From: Mariannaea sp. PMI_226
Lineage: Eukaryota; Ascomycota; Sordariomycetes; Hypocreales; Nectriaceae
Length of the DNA stretch: 64,000 nucleotides
Direction: 5' to 3'
Assembly (NCBI GenBank): GCA_024336345.1
Contig: JANFOG010000004.1
Coordinates: forward strand, 3,286,001-3,350,000
Numbering within the stretch: position 1 is the first letter of the stretch; the number at the start of each line of letters is the position of its first letter. Shown here one piece after another: positions 10,791 through 22,150 of the stretch. The translations under genes were made by a program, and so were the position numbers. The notes beneath the pieces were generated by a model, which was not told where the DNA came from, made no database searches, and saw only the letters and a list, made by a program, of their open reading frames with translations.

Positions 10791-13700
10791 AAGACACAAC
10801 AGCATTGGAAAAGGTGCGTATGCCTGCTTAATGATGTGCGGAATGAAGATTGGGATATCCTTGGGAGCACAACGACATGACCATTTTGGGACTCGGACAT
10901 GATGACTTAATTAGGGACATGATTCTATTTTTTTTTTTGGGGGGATAAACTTAGCGGGTATAGCACCACTTCTCTATGTATCAAATATCTAGCCGTGTAA
11001 CTAATTACTGTATTGACATTTGACTCAAAACCAATCTCTGTCACATTCGATCGCAGCACCAGGCCAAACAGCTCCGTTATAACAGGGTTCATCAGTATGA
11101 TGTGGGGATGGATCTGTGTCAAGGCTGTCACAGGCCATCCGCAAACCCACCACAAGAAACGAATCTGTGAAGACACCAGTGAAACAAGGGGGGGAGGGGG
11201 GGGGCCCAGCTGTGGGATGGTCCAACATCGGTGATAAAGAAAAAAAACTTTTGTATGGTGGTTCGGAGGTGAAAAAGATGAAACGCCTTTGCGTGTTGGG
11301 TTGGTCGTCAGGCGCGGCCAAGCCCCGCCCACATAACTTGTGAAACAGGATACCAAATGGGAAAAAAAAATTGGCAAAGCAAAACCAGGACTGGTAAAGC
11401 CGATGAAGCACGAGATTCTGTGTAACAAATGGAAGTTTGCTTTGTTGAGAGCGGCAATCCAATGGTCAAGGGGAGGTTGACTCGGAATGAATGGAAGAGG
11501 CGTGATTGCTATTTGTTTTTCTTCAAATCTCACATCAGCCGCATCGTCATCGTCATTCGTCATCATCCATTGCTCCGCAACAACCGTAGAGTATCTAGGA
11601 CATGATCTGGAGTGAATTCCATTTGGCAGAAGACTTCCCCAAGTTCTGGAGTGGATGGTAACGTGCATCATAACAAGTCGAAGCCGTTAGGCTCGGGCGT
11701 TCTAGATCCTGACTGGTTTCCATAGAGAAAGCTCTCTAACGTCTTTCTGCGGGAATGGTGCATGAATTGGTACGTGCTAAGCCACGACTACCGATTGCAC
11801 CGCCATTGCACTATCCAGTGAAGCTGAACGGCACCATCCGTCTACTTTCTGAAATCAGCTCGAGTTTCCTTCGAACATTTTGACGGCGGGGGGAGCAGCC
11901 AACTTTGACCAATGTGGCCACGAGTGAACAAGGAGTCTAATGGTGATTAAAGAATTTTGAATCAAAGCGGTTCATGCAACGTAAAGTGTTTATTCTCCTT
12001 GTATGTCCAGCGTCAAACTGGGTGACAGATGGTCGCATTGGACCAGGTTTTGTGGCCGTTTCGATCGTGGGCGCTTGTTACTTTCCCTGCTTCGTACCGG
12101 CCGTGGCTTGGACAAGACTAAAAGGTGGGGATGTTTTTTTTTTTTTTTTGACGAGGATATTCTTAACACACCACCACAGCATAGGAACTCGTATGGCTCT
12201 TCTATTGTAGTGCATCCAAAGAAGGATAGACACATCTGTTACTGCCTGTATTCTACCGGTACGGCGTAGTCGATGTGGTTTCCAACATTATCACCAGGAA
12301 AGGTGCTTTGGTAAGCCTACACCTACCTTGGCAAGCGAGACACAGAGTACTTGGGCATTAAATGAGCAAGGAAGAGAGGAAGATGCAGCAGATCAGCGGC
12401 CAACTTAACTTAATTTATTCGGTGTTTATTAGGTGGGTAGGTACCCTGATTTCAAGTACTGTCGCTGCTGTGGAAGAAGCGGACTTTGCACCGCGCATTG
12501 CTCCCTCCCCATCCCGAACACGACGACGAAGATGGACAACGCTCGGAAAATTGGACCTGCCAAGTGTGGCAAGTGGACATGGCGACGTGGACCACGCAGA
12601 ACAGCTGAGTGACTTCGCTTCATCTCGAGGACAAGTTCGGTCATTGGTTTCTGCGGCAAAAAGTGACATCAGGAGTGCACTATGTAATTTAGGATCCAGC
12701 CAAGTTCTTGCCCCTGTCAATCTCACCTCCAACGCGCTCCTCGACGATCGATGAACGACATAATCTACATGACAACCCGCTGTAGGTAGGTAGCCTATAC
12801 ATACATTAGGCTGTGCTGTAACGTATCAGCCTGCAAGCAAGCACCACCACCACGAGAGAAGGCCCTTAGCTGCGTCTGTGGCCTGCATCGCCCATCGCCC
12901 CTCGCCCCTCGACCCCGGGCGTCCCATCCCAACCTGCTGTGTTCGTTTACACATGATGGCGCTAACAAACCGTGGGCGGGCTTTCAGTGAGACGGAGCTT
13001 TGGAGAGAGAGGGGGTGCGTGGGAGGCGCTCACCCCTGGTCAACATTTTCAGTGGCTGGTCTGGTCCTCCCTCCTCGCAGTGGAGTGCGCATTCGGGGAG
13101 GTAGGGCAGGTCCCTAGCACAGGAGCTGCTAGCTCGGTCTCACAGATGGGGGGGCTTCTCTCAACCCCGATATCGACTTGCTCAAGGAACGGTGTGGGAG
13201 GATGGGAGAGAGAGAGAGGGAGTTTGAGAGGGAGAGGAAAAGACCCAAAAAAACAAGGAATTCAGTGCTATTTTCGGTGGCCATAGCAAGATGAAGCTTA
13301 GCACACCATATCGGGCAGTGACCTGTTACAGATCATCGTCAAGAACAGGATGTCGAGGCGGCCAGACAGGGGCAGGATGTTCAGTCAGAGAACATTCATC
13401 CATGTGGATAATTCCACCACCCCAGACACTTAGAGAGAGACGGAGAGAGGGACCAGGAAGAGCTTGTATTTTAATGGTATATTATTAGGCTCAGCCGCCA
13501 GCCACATCTGCATCCACACCACCCACACTTCGTACACTTACCCACTCCAAGACCTGTCCATCTTAGGTACTGCTGTACCTTCGTACGTTGTTCTCCCTCC
13601 TAATACGTTCTTCTCTCATACTTATTTCCACATCTCAGCACATTCAATTGTTATTGTTCTTCTTTTCCCTTTTTCTTGCTTCCTCCTCTATTTGAACCTT

Positions 13701-13843
13701 GGAACTTACATATTTCTTTTTATCCTGTTCCTTTATTACTACTCAACCACACTGCGCCTCAATACCAATCTCCGAATTTTGGACTCCCGCCAACTCCGCC
13801 ATTGTCGTCATCACATCCTCCAGTATCCGCCCACAACATACAC
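10791..13843. other. Gene-poor region upstream of the magnesium transporter
   Basis: About 3 kb. The largest frame, 10925-11671 on the minus strand, is low-complexity and unlike any protein I know; others are shorter. Features of note are G runs at 11191-11203, a T15 run near 12134-12149 and GA-rich DNA at 13195-13240. From about 13575 onward the DNA becomes CT-rich, typical of a fungal core promoter and 5' UTR. Confidence 0.5.
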
Positions 13844-13855
13844 ATGCCGTCGTGA
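13844..13855 (+). promoter_or_regulatory. Three-codon upstream ORF in the transporter leader
   Basis: ATG CCG TCG TGA lies about 70 nt before the transporter start at 13926 and in a different frame. It is the only ATG I see in the CT-rich leader from 13500 to 13925, so scanning ribosomes would meet it first if the leader begins upstream. Whether it is transcribed is unknown. Confidence 0.4.
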
Positions 13856-13925
13856 ACTAGCTGCCTCGACCTCAAATTCTCCCTCCCCTCTCTTCCTCCC
13901 CCCCTCCCTCCAACTCTATTCTACC

Positions 13926-16010
13926 ATGGACATCGATCTCTTCGAAAGGAGCGGCGTCTCCATCGGAACCGCAAGCGATCGTCCCGGGTGGTACAAGGCA
14001 GTTGGCATAGGTCTAGCTGTGGGATCTGGTCTGTTCATCGGCGTCTCATTCGTTCTGAAAAAGGTCGGCCTGCTGCGCGCAAACGAAAAGTACAATGAAG
14101 TCGCTGGCGAGGGTTACGGATACTTGAAGAATGCCTACTGGTGGGGTGGCATGACCCTTATGATTATTGGCGAAATCTGCAACTTTGTCGCCTACGCCTT
14201 CACGGATGCCATTTTGGTCACCCCCCTCGGCGCGCTCTCTGTCGTCATAACCACCGTCCTGTCAGCAATTTTCCTCAAGGAACGCTTGAGTATGGTCGGA
14301 AAGGTCGCATGCTTTCTATGCATCGTAGGATCCGTCGTCATTGTCATGAATGCGCCGCAGACGTCCTCGGTGTCCGACATTCAGCAAATGCAACACTATG
14401 TCATCACTCCCGGTTTCCTCTCCTATACCGGTGTTATCCTTGTCGGATCCGCCATCACTGCTTTTTGGGCTGGTCCTAAATGGGGTAAAAAGAATATGCT
14501 CGTCTACATCTCCATCTGCAGCTGGGTCGGGGGCCTAAGTGTTGTCTCGACTCAAGGAATTGGTGCCGCCATTATCGCATGGATCGATGGGAAACCCCAG
14601 TACAAAGAATGGTTTTTCTGGGTTCTTCTGGCCTTTGTCATTTGCACGCTTCTGACTGAGATCATCTACCTCAATGTAAAACAAACTTTCCTGGCCATCC
14701 TTTTTTTTTCTTATCTTGGGCGCAGTTGCTGACAGTTTCCTCTACAGAAAGCACTCAACCTCTTCAATGCTGCACTCGTCACACCCACCTACTATGTTTA
14801 CTTCACCAGCACTACCATCATTACCTCCGCTATCCTGTTCCAGGGTTTCAAGGGCACCGTCACATCCATCGTCACAGTTGTGTTGGGCTTCTTGACCATT
14901 TGCTCAGGCGTTGTCTTGTTGCAGCTCTCAAAATCCGCCAAGGACGTTCCCGATGCTGCCGTCTTCAGCGGTGATCTCGATCAAATTCACACCATCGCCG
15001 AGCAAGAACAGCCAGAATCGGAACCCAAGGCTGATGCAATTCGTGGAACCGCCGCCATTATGCGCCAGATCTCACAGCGCCGGTTGAGGATGGAGGCCGA
15101 TGAACTGAAGCGAATGAATGAGGAAAAGGCCATGATGGAAACCATGGAGCCCATCAGTGAAGATGGTCAACCACAGTGGGAGTGGGATGGTCTAAGACGG
15201 AGACAGACTATGACTTTCAGGACGCGAAGCATTCGATCCAGGCCTATAACCTCTCCGGCGCCTCCCACACCTCGATTAAATACACCAAATACTCCACGTT
15301 CCGCCCACCCGCCCCTGGGCATGTCCCATTTCCCAACTGAGGACGACTACGACGACCATGACCGAAGCACCATTTTCTCTAGTATCGCGGGTACGATACG
15401 CAGAAATAGAGGCATGAGCAAAGGCTCCTCGTTGTTGCCGTATGACGAGCATCCCGAAGGAAAGGTTCGCAGTCCGATGCATCCAGTGCCCTTGACGGAA
15501 ATCGCACTACCGCGGCAGAAGCCAGATGATGAGGCTGGAGCTTATTATGGACAAACACAAGAGCATGTATACGAGCATGACACGGAGTACCGCGGCGCTA
15601 CCGCCAGCAGCGGCCAGAGCCTGGCCCCAACACCGCCACCGCATGGAACCCGACGCCAATTCTCCTTTACTAACGTTTTCCGAAGACCACACTCGGCGCG
15701 CATCTCTGAACCCACCGAGGAAGAGCGCGTTGGCCTGGTGAAAGAGGAGGCCGGTGGACCGGCGGGACATGTCCGCGGTCACAGCCACACCCGGCAGGAT
15801 AGCCAGGGATCATATAGCCAGGAGAGTAGCGTGGATGACGAACCTTACGAAGACCACGATGACAAGTCCTATGATGAAAGTATTCACGATAGCCGTGATG
15901 GCCGACGATACGATGACCGTGGGCACGACTACGACCGCGACCACGGCCGCGACAGGGGCTATTCACAAGGAAGAGGAAGAGGTGGAGGTGCTGGGTCGGC
16001 GTTTGTCTAA
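13926..16010 (+). CDS. NIPA-type (DUF803) magnesium transporter with a long polar C-terminal tail
   Basis: Exons 13926-14675 and 14748-16010 encode 670 aa; the 72-nt intron has a GTAAAA donor and a CTACAG acceptor. The ATG at 13926 has a strong ACCATGG context. The frame is open for 154 codons upstream but contains no ATG. Residues 1-340 hold about nine hydrophobic helices with NIPA signatures: GLFIGVSFVLKKVGL, the EICNFVAYAF segment, TPLGALSVVITTVLSAIFLKE and the LNAAL..PTYYV-type helix after the intron. NIPA proteins move Mg2+ (and other divalent ions) across plasma or endosomal membranes. The remaining 300 residues are hydrophilic, with a charged coiled-coil-like stretch, Pro/Arg-rich parts and a terminal Asp/Arg/Tyr/His-rich region ending GRGGGAGSAFV. 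This long tail is probably regulatory. Convergent with the CHIP gene. Confidence 0.92.
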
Positions 16011-17143
16011 AACAATGACTGAGAAACGGGAAGGATGGGAGAGGAGGGGGATTCAAAGACCGGAGGGGGAGGTTACTCCAACTGGGAAAGAGAGATCTTA
16101 CGCAAGGCGTTCACAGGCGTTTTTTTTTTTTCTTTTGGTTATTGAAGACGAAAAACCTGACTATTTTCTTCGTTATTCCCCTGGTGGTTCTAAACTTGGA
16201 TCAAGACGGAACGGACACCAGTGCCCAAGGCGGTTGTGGCTGTGTGTGACATATCGCAAGAAACAAACCCCCTTCTTTGAACCTACGCTGTACAAAGTAG
16301 AGTCACTCACTCACTCACTCCCTCCTTTTTTCTTTACTTGTCTTTTTTTGCTTGGTTGGATTACAGCATATGCGTACATGAATATTATCATTGCTACAGC
16401 AGTATATAGACGAGGGGGGCGTCTCTCCTGGCTGGGGCAGGGCCACCTGTAGGCTGGGAGGACGGTTTTGTAGCAAACGCGACATGAAATCAAAGATTAT
16501 GGTCCCTTTAATATGACGTTTCTTTCTCTCGAGGAAAACGGGAAACGGGAGGATGCATCGTGATGTCGTACCACATTATCAGTACAAACTTTCTTCCGCC
16601 TTGCAATCTCAACCGATTACTTTTCCCTTCTCGACTCGGTCGGGAACAAGACAAGTGTTAAAAGGGTTCATGCAAGCAGCCTTCCTGAATCACTGTACCA
16701 CCAAACCAGCCGTGTGTTTCTTCTCTTCGCTGTTTTCTCTTTCGTATTTTTTGGGGGGATCCAATACAGTTTCTTGACCAATGTCATCTATCTTCGTATC
16801 CGTCACCAAACAGGAGAAGGGAGGGGGGGCATAATTCCAAAACGCCGCGCCATGGAAGAAAATCAGAACTGAAACCGCCCGTATATGAGATTTGGTACAC
16901 GCAACCTGTTCGCAGTGCCATGCTTTCCAATTCCAAAAAAAAAAAAAAAAAATGCAAAACGTAAAAGAATGAGCTGCAAATAGTATAATGGCGCGCTGTT
17001 ATAGTGGTTAGTTGATTTGTTTGGGAGGAGAGGTTTGGAAATTGTTAGCGAGCCATCCAGACATTGATTTGTTCCCTTCTTCTCTTTCATGTCTGGTTTT
17101 TTCTTCTCCATCTCGCTGTCAAAAGCTATGATCGCCAGTCCAT
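16011..17143. other. Convergent intergenic region
   Basis: About 1.1 kb between the 3' ends of the transporter and the CHIP-like gene. It includes T-rich runs near 16120 and 16330, TCAC repeats at 16305-16320 and an A18 run at about 16936-16953. No gene is seen. Confidence 0.5.
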
Positions 17144-18111
17144 TTACCAATCGACTGCCCATCCGTTCTGCTCCAAAAACTCGTCACAGGCTTGTTTCAG
17201 CCCCAGGTTCGGGCGTAGTTCGCTCGGAAGGAGCGGCTCGCGTGTGAGAGGATCGGATTCGTGGCGTCGGAGATGCTCCATAATCGATGCTCGTTCGTAG
17301 GATTTCCCCATCTTCGTCTGTTGAGAATCATATGTGAGTATATGTATGTATTGCAAGGGGTTGCGAGTGCGAGACTTCTGAGATCAGGGCTGAGACTTAC
17401 AATAACAGGATCGACCATAATTCCAAAGCTAATGTCATCAATCGCCCAGTCGGGGACTTCTCTCCTCTTCTCGGCATCTTCGCGTGCCCGCTCGAAGACT
17501 TCCCTCATGCGAGCAAGCTTAGCATCGCACTCCTCCTCAATCTCTCTCTTCTCACCATCGTCCATGGCGTCCGCCATCTCAACCTGTTTCTCGCTCTCCA
17601 ACATGTCTAGCACTTCCCGTTCGAGCTCCTTGGTCTCGCGCACCCGCTTGCGCTCACGCTCCTCCCAGCGCTCCTTCTTGCACTTTAACACAAGTGCGGT
17701 AACGGCACCGAGAGACCGATGATTTGTTGACACACAAAGCGCATGCGCGCGGAGGGCGCTGGCAAGAGCAGCTTCGAAGTCGCGCAGGGCACATTGGGCT
17801 TCGGCGAGATAGTAATTCGCCTTCATGTTATCGGGGGCTAGAAGGAGGCATTCTTCGCAATCGATGATGACGGAGTCCCAGTAGCCGAGCTTCAGACGAG
17901 CCATGGCGCGGTTCGTGTAGAGGGCGGGGTTTTTCGAGTCGGCAATAATGCTATTGAGCCATGTTTAGCCAGAGGGAACCTAGGAAGGGAAAAGTGATCT
18001 AAGCTGGATGACGGAAGCTTACGCCTTGGAGTAGAGGCTATCGGCACCGACATAGTCGCCAGCTTGGAAGCATCTGTTGCCCTCTTCTTTCAGTTGCAGT
18101 GATTTAGACAT
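17144..18111 (-). CDS. CHIP: CHIP-type E3 ubiquitin ligase: TPR domain plus U-box
   Basis: Exons 18023-18111, 17401-17950 and 17144-17317 encode 270 aa; phases 2 and 0 fit exactly and both donors are GTAAGY. Residues 3-105 form three TPR helices pairs (KEEGNRCFQAGDYVGADSLY, NPALYTNRAMARLKLGYWDS, KANYYLAEAQCALRDFEAAL), which bind the EEVD tails of Hsp70/Hsp90. A highly charged coiled coil (about 115-190) follows, then a U-box (about 196-265) containing PDWAIDDISFGIMVDPVI, YERASIMEHL and the DPLTREPL motif that contacts E2 enzymes. This order, length and function match CHIP/STUB1, which ubiquitylates chaperone-bound misfolded proteins. All domains appear complete. It reads convergently with the magnesium transporter. 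Confidence 0.93.
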
Positions 18112-20036
18112 GGCGAGAGACTGGTGGAGGTTTGTCGAGGATGGAGGAATCGATGGGATGTGGTTGCGAGTAAGAGATATCGGATCCGAATAAATTTTCC
18201 AATAAAAGCGGTTCTATTTAACGGCAAACGCAGGCAAGAAACCGAGCTTTCCAATGCGCAAGCAAGCTGCCCGGGTATAAATTAGTGTCGTAGGTAGGTA
18301 GCTCACGACGCACCCACGGTGAAAAAAGCGAGGAAGAGAGAAATGGCAAGCCAGAAAGATATTAATTAAAGAATAAAGCCGGTGGTAAAAATGAAGAAGA
18401 GTAGACGAAGAAGAAACAAAGAAGGGGAAGGCCGGCACAATCCAGTCAAGACCGCTACCAAACTGTTCGAAGAGGGTGATGTATTGAGGTTGAAAGATGA
18501 CGATTTCCGAGAGTTCCAGGATCGGCGAGTTGAGTTGAGGGGCAAGACGAACGCCAGCGCAGCAGGTACGTGGTACGTAGTACGTAGTGCAGTACGTATG
18601 TGGCCAGTGACCGTCAGACCAGATGTGACAGTTTTGCACTACCACGGCAGTCAACTGTAAGCCCCTACTTTTGGTGGACTTTCTTTTTTAGCAGACAGGC
18701 TGGGATGGATGGGATGGGGGGGGAACAGAGCAACGTGTGACGAGCTGGGCAAGGACAGCAAGACACAAGCAAGTCGTGCACAATAAAATAAGGTCCCTTC
18801 AGAGACCCTTGATTATTTTTGTTCAACGTGATCGGTTATTCTTATCCCAACGGTCCGGGGGTAAAGGGGGGGGTTGATGATGGGGTTGGATTAACTAAGC
18901 GCGAACCACCATCGTCAGAACGTTCGAGAAGCGGGCCGGTCCACGAGTGAGACATCCATACCCTCCCATAGTATCCATTCCTCTCTCTCATCCCCTGGTT
19001 GCCGACGGGATGTACGCATGTACCCTGGCAAGTACCGACATGGATGTCTTGGGCGGCTAACCTCTACTCGTACAAAGGTGACATGATGTTGTGTGGGGAA
19101 AGTGGGCATTTCTTCAACTTCATGCCATGGAATCACAGTTGCCATACCGCTTTACTCAAGAACATAAGCCACAGTTCCATGAACACATTCAATTCCATGG
19201 CCACACTCAATTTCATGCACTTGGGCTCACATTCAGCTCTTTGGTTTGATTTTCATATTCATCCCCGCCACGTAAAGTGCCATTCATGCTCATCCAAGTC
19301 AAATATAAGCCTATTCGAGTCAGTTCGTCAGTCCATCACTTAAACTTCAGGAAGAAGAAAAACGCTAAACAAATGAGACCCATCACCTCTCACCACATTC
19401 CAGCTTCCTCGTTAGTACCTGTCATGTTAGCATGTCACTTGTCTCACTCGTCACACATTATAGCATCGTTAATTGGTGGGGACAAGATTGTGTATTGATT
19501 ATCTCGTATAATCCCCAGAAAAAAAAACCACGCTCCTAGCGTCCCAAACTTTCCCAAAATTTCTAACTTGTGACGGTAGAAGTTCCTTGGAGGTCCTTCT
19601 TGGTGTCCAGGCATATGTCCATCAGTTTTGGCGATCATCCAGAGCGGTGTCTGTGTTGTGGATGTCGGTGGTTGATGTAGTTGTTTTTGGTAGGTTTGAT
19701 AGTTTTATGGTTTTTTTGGGGGTTGTTTGCAGTTGAGGTTTCGCAAGCCAAAGTTGTTGCCAAAGTCCTCACTATGGAGAAAACAAAAAATTCAAAACAG
19801 AAAACTCCTTTTGGTATGAGCGCCACTGTGAAAGCGCGTGCTGTTGTTGTGGCGTGAGCCGTGGTGTCTGACTGAAGTTGTGTGACTGTCCACCTTGACA
19901 CGTATCTCATAAATGCCGTGTCAAATCGTGATCTCGTAAATTATGTGTTTGTGTGTTTTATAATGAGAGTCAGTCCAGCTGACCAGTGAGGCATGAGATT
20001 GGCGGTACAGGTTGTGTTGTGTTGTAGTTTGTGAGC
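18112..20036. other. Gene-poor region upstream of the CHIP gene
   Basis: About 1.9 kb containing the CHIP promoter and the 3' flank of the P450. Short frames on both strands lack motifs. A GTACGT-type short repeat (tacgtggtacgtagtacgta) occurs at 18570-18600. I see no supported gene. Confidence 0.45.
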
Positions 20037-21916
20037 TTAGAGCTCGCGAAGGTTGACCTTGAGCTTGTGCTTGGGGCGAAGGGTGAAAGCTGGGCTGGCG
20101 ATTTCAATTGGGCCCTCTTGAGCTGGGTCGATTTGGAATCGGCTGACAAGCTCGGCGATGATAGCCTTCATTTCCAGGGTGACAAGATTTTTGCCGATGC
20201 ACATGCGAGAACCGTTGTGGAATGTCTCAAAGGCGAAGTTGTCATGGGTAGGGCCGTCTGGTTTGCTCCATCGGTCAGGGTTGAATTCTCCAGCATCGGA
20301 TCCCTAGACCTCAGGATGGAAATTCATGACAGCTGGGGCGAGTTGGATGACGGTGCCTTTGGGGATGAGAACACCAGCAATTTCAACGTTTTCGATAGCT
20401 TGACGAGGGACCATGGGTACTGAGCAGTAGTGTCGGAGAACTTCCATGATGAAATAGTGGAGGTATTGGGCTTTCTCGACGTTGGTACCCGCGTGGTTGA
20501 GGTTTCGCAGCTCGCTTCGAAGTCGTTGCTGGATGTCTTGACGGGTAGATAGGACAGCAATGGCCCAGGTGGTAGTGCAGGCGGTGGTGTCATGTCCTGT
20601 TTTTACACATCAGTACGAGAAGAAACAAGTAGAGTTTACCCAAATGTCTAGTGATTACTTACCCAGAATGACGAGGCTAACAGCCTGCGAGTAAATAGTT
20701 AGTATGATTTTCTAGCACAGCTATGGTAGAGACAGGAGTTACTTACCCATTCAATGAGTGTTTCGGTGTTCCAAGCGGAATCGTTGTGCTTGATCATGCC
20801 TTGAAGGGCATCGTGAAAGTGGGTGGTGCGGCCAAGCTCCGTATCGATGAGTCGAGCAAGCACAATCTTTTTGACGAAGTTGCGTGACTCATCGAAGTTG
20901 TTTTGAAATTGGCGGATTTCACCAAAAGGGAAAAGTCGGCGGATTGGGACGATGGAGTTCAGATAGTTGACGATCTGTCCCATGGTGGAAGGCTGCATGT
21001 TGCCGGTGAGAGTTGAGTAGAGAGGAGACTCGTTGGACTCGAGATGGTTGAGATCCTTGCTGAAAGTTTCGATGCAGATGACATCAAGAATTGTCTTCCA
21101 GACTTGGGTTTCGACTATTCACCTGTCAGTTTCTCTCCCCAGAAATGAAATAAGTGAGGCAAGATGACTTACTGTCGACGATTCCACCGGCATACCCAAC
21201 TTGGTTGGCCAAAATGCTGGCAAGTTGTTTCACTTTTCTTTCGATGATGTAGAAAGAGCCACGAAGTTGTTGAGTTGTGAATGGTTCTGTAGTCTCGAGT
21301 CAGCCATCTTTCTCCAAAACAATGAGGATTTGGGCGGGAAAACCTACTAGATAACATGCGGCGGCGGTGTTTGTGGATGAGGCCTTCAGTGAAGGGCAGA
21401 CCATCTCCGAGAACCTCGTGGGCGAAATTTCGAGCGAAGGCGGGCTTGACAAAGTGCTTGGCCTTGGTCTGGAGAATCTCACGATATGAGGTGAGGCTGT
21501 TGGCAAGGAGTGTCTCAGAGTTGGCAAAGTTGAGGAAGCGGATGAAAGGGGCGTGAGGCCACTGTTTCGACCACTCGGCAAAGAGGTTCGGCAACCATGG
21601 AACAGCCAGGTATTTGGCAGACTGTCCGAGGAAGAAAGTATTATCCTACATTTTCTTGTTAGCCATGTTCGCAGGTAGAGGAAGAAACCGTTCGCGGGGA
21701 GAGACAGAAACGCGGGCAACTTACCGAAGGGCCGGGAAGGTGGCGGAGAGGAGAGATGTAGAACGGGTAGATGAACGAGTTGTAGATCATCTTGCAGATG
21801 GCGATGATAGGTAGACAGACCATCATGAAGGCGAGGCTGAGCTTGGTGATGTCCAGCATCAGCTCGGGGCGTAGGAAGAGGGCGAGAAGCCCGACGAAGC
21901 CTGCGTAAAGCAGCAT
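20037..21916 (-). pseudogene. Cytochrome P450 monooxygenase interrupted by one in-frame TAG
   Basis: Six exons: 21725-21916, 21348-21645, 21173-21286, 20747-21114, 20663-20684 and 20037-20596. All junctions are in phase and would give 517 aa. The N-terminus has membrane-anchor helices, then the HLPGPS hinge. The I-helix motif GHDTTA is at 332-337, ExxR is E383-R386, and the haem loop FHNGSRMCIG has its cysteine at 464. The frame is open except for codon 429, which is TAG at 20304-20306, in the sequence HPEV-stop-GSDAGEFNPDRW. Relatives have HPEVWG there, so TGG has become TAG. Translation would stop before the haem cysteine. General layout resembles CYP4/CYP52-like fatty-acid hydroxylases, but the CYP family and substrate are not identifiable by eye. 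Nonsense allele, sequencing error or readthrough remain possible. Confidence 0.9.
20304..20306 (-). other. Premature TAG replacing a conserved tryptophan codon in the P450
   Basis: On the plus strand this is CTA within TCCCTAGACC. A one-base difference (CCA on plus, TGG on minus) would give the Trp usual at this place in P450s. The change is C to T at a CpA dinucleotide on the plus strand, the context favoured by repeat-induced point mutation, although a single event proves nothing. Confidence 0.9.
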
Positions 21917-22140
21917 CTTCACGGCTGGCTCAGGGAGGCGCGGGTGGGTGCGTGAAGAAATGAAGAGAAGGAGGTGATAGCTCGAAGAGCGTGTGATTGT
22001 TTGATAGTAGTTTTGATGCCCCGGGAGGCGAAAAGTTGGTCAGCTTCAGATGTGAGGCTGACGATGCTGTTGATGTAAGAGCTTGGTGAAGAAGAGGGAG
22101 AAGGCGGGAACAAGAGGAGAAAAAGTCGGGGGGGCCGGCC

Positions 22141-22150
22141 CTTATATAGT
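22141..22150 (-). promoter_or_regulatory. Probable TATA box of the P450
   Basis: The minus strand reads ACTATATAAG here, about 225 bp before the P450 ATG. No ATG lies between it and the start codon, so the promoter and leader look intact although the coding region is broken. Confidence 0.45.

Noticed and set aside
10925..11671. 248-codon minus-strand frame between two genes
   Set aside because: No ATG context, motif or domain, and composition is unlike neighbouring proteins; best explained as chance.
13464..13925. 154-codon open extension ahead of the magnesium transporter
   Set aside because: It lacks any ATG and lies in CT-rich leader DNA; openness reflects pyrimidine richness.
20031..20423. 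130-codon plus-strand frame over the P450
   Set aside because: It is antisense to the P450 haem-region exon and owes its openness to that coding sequence.
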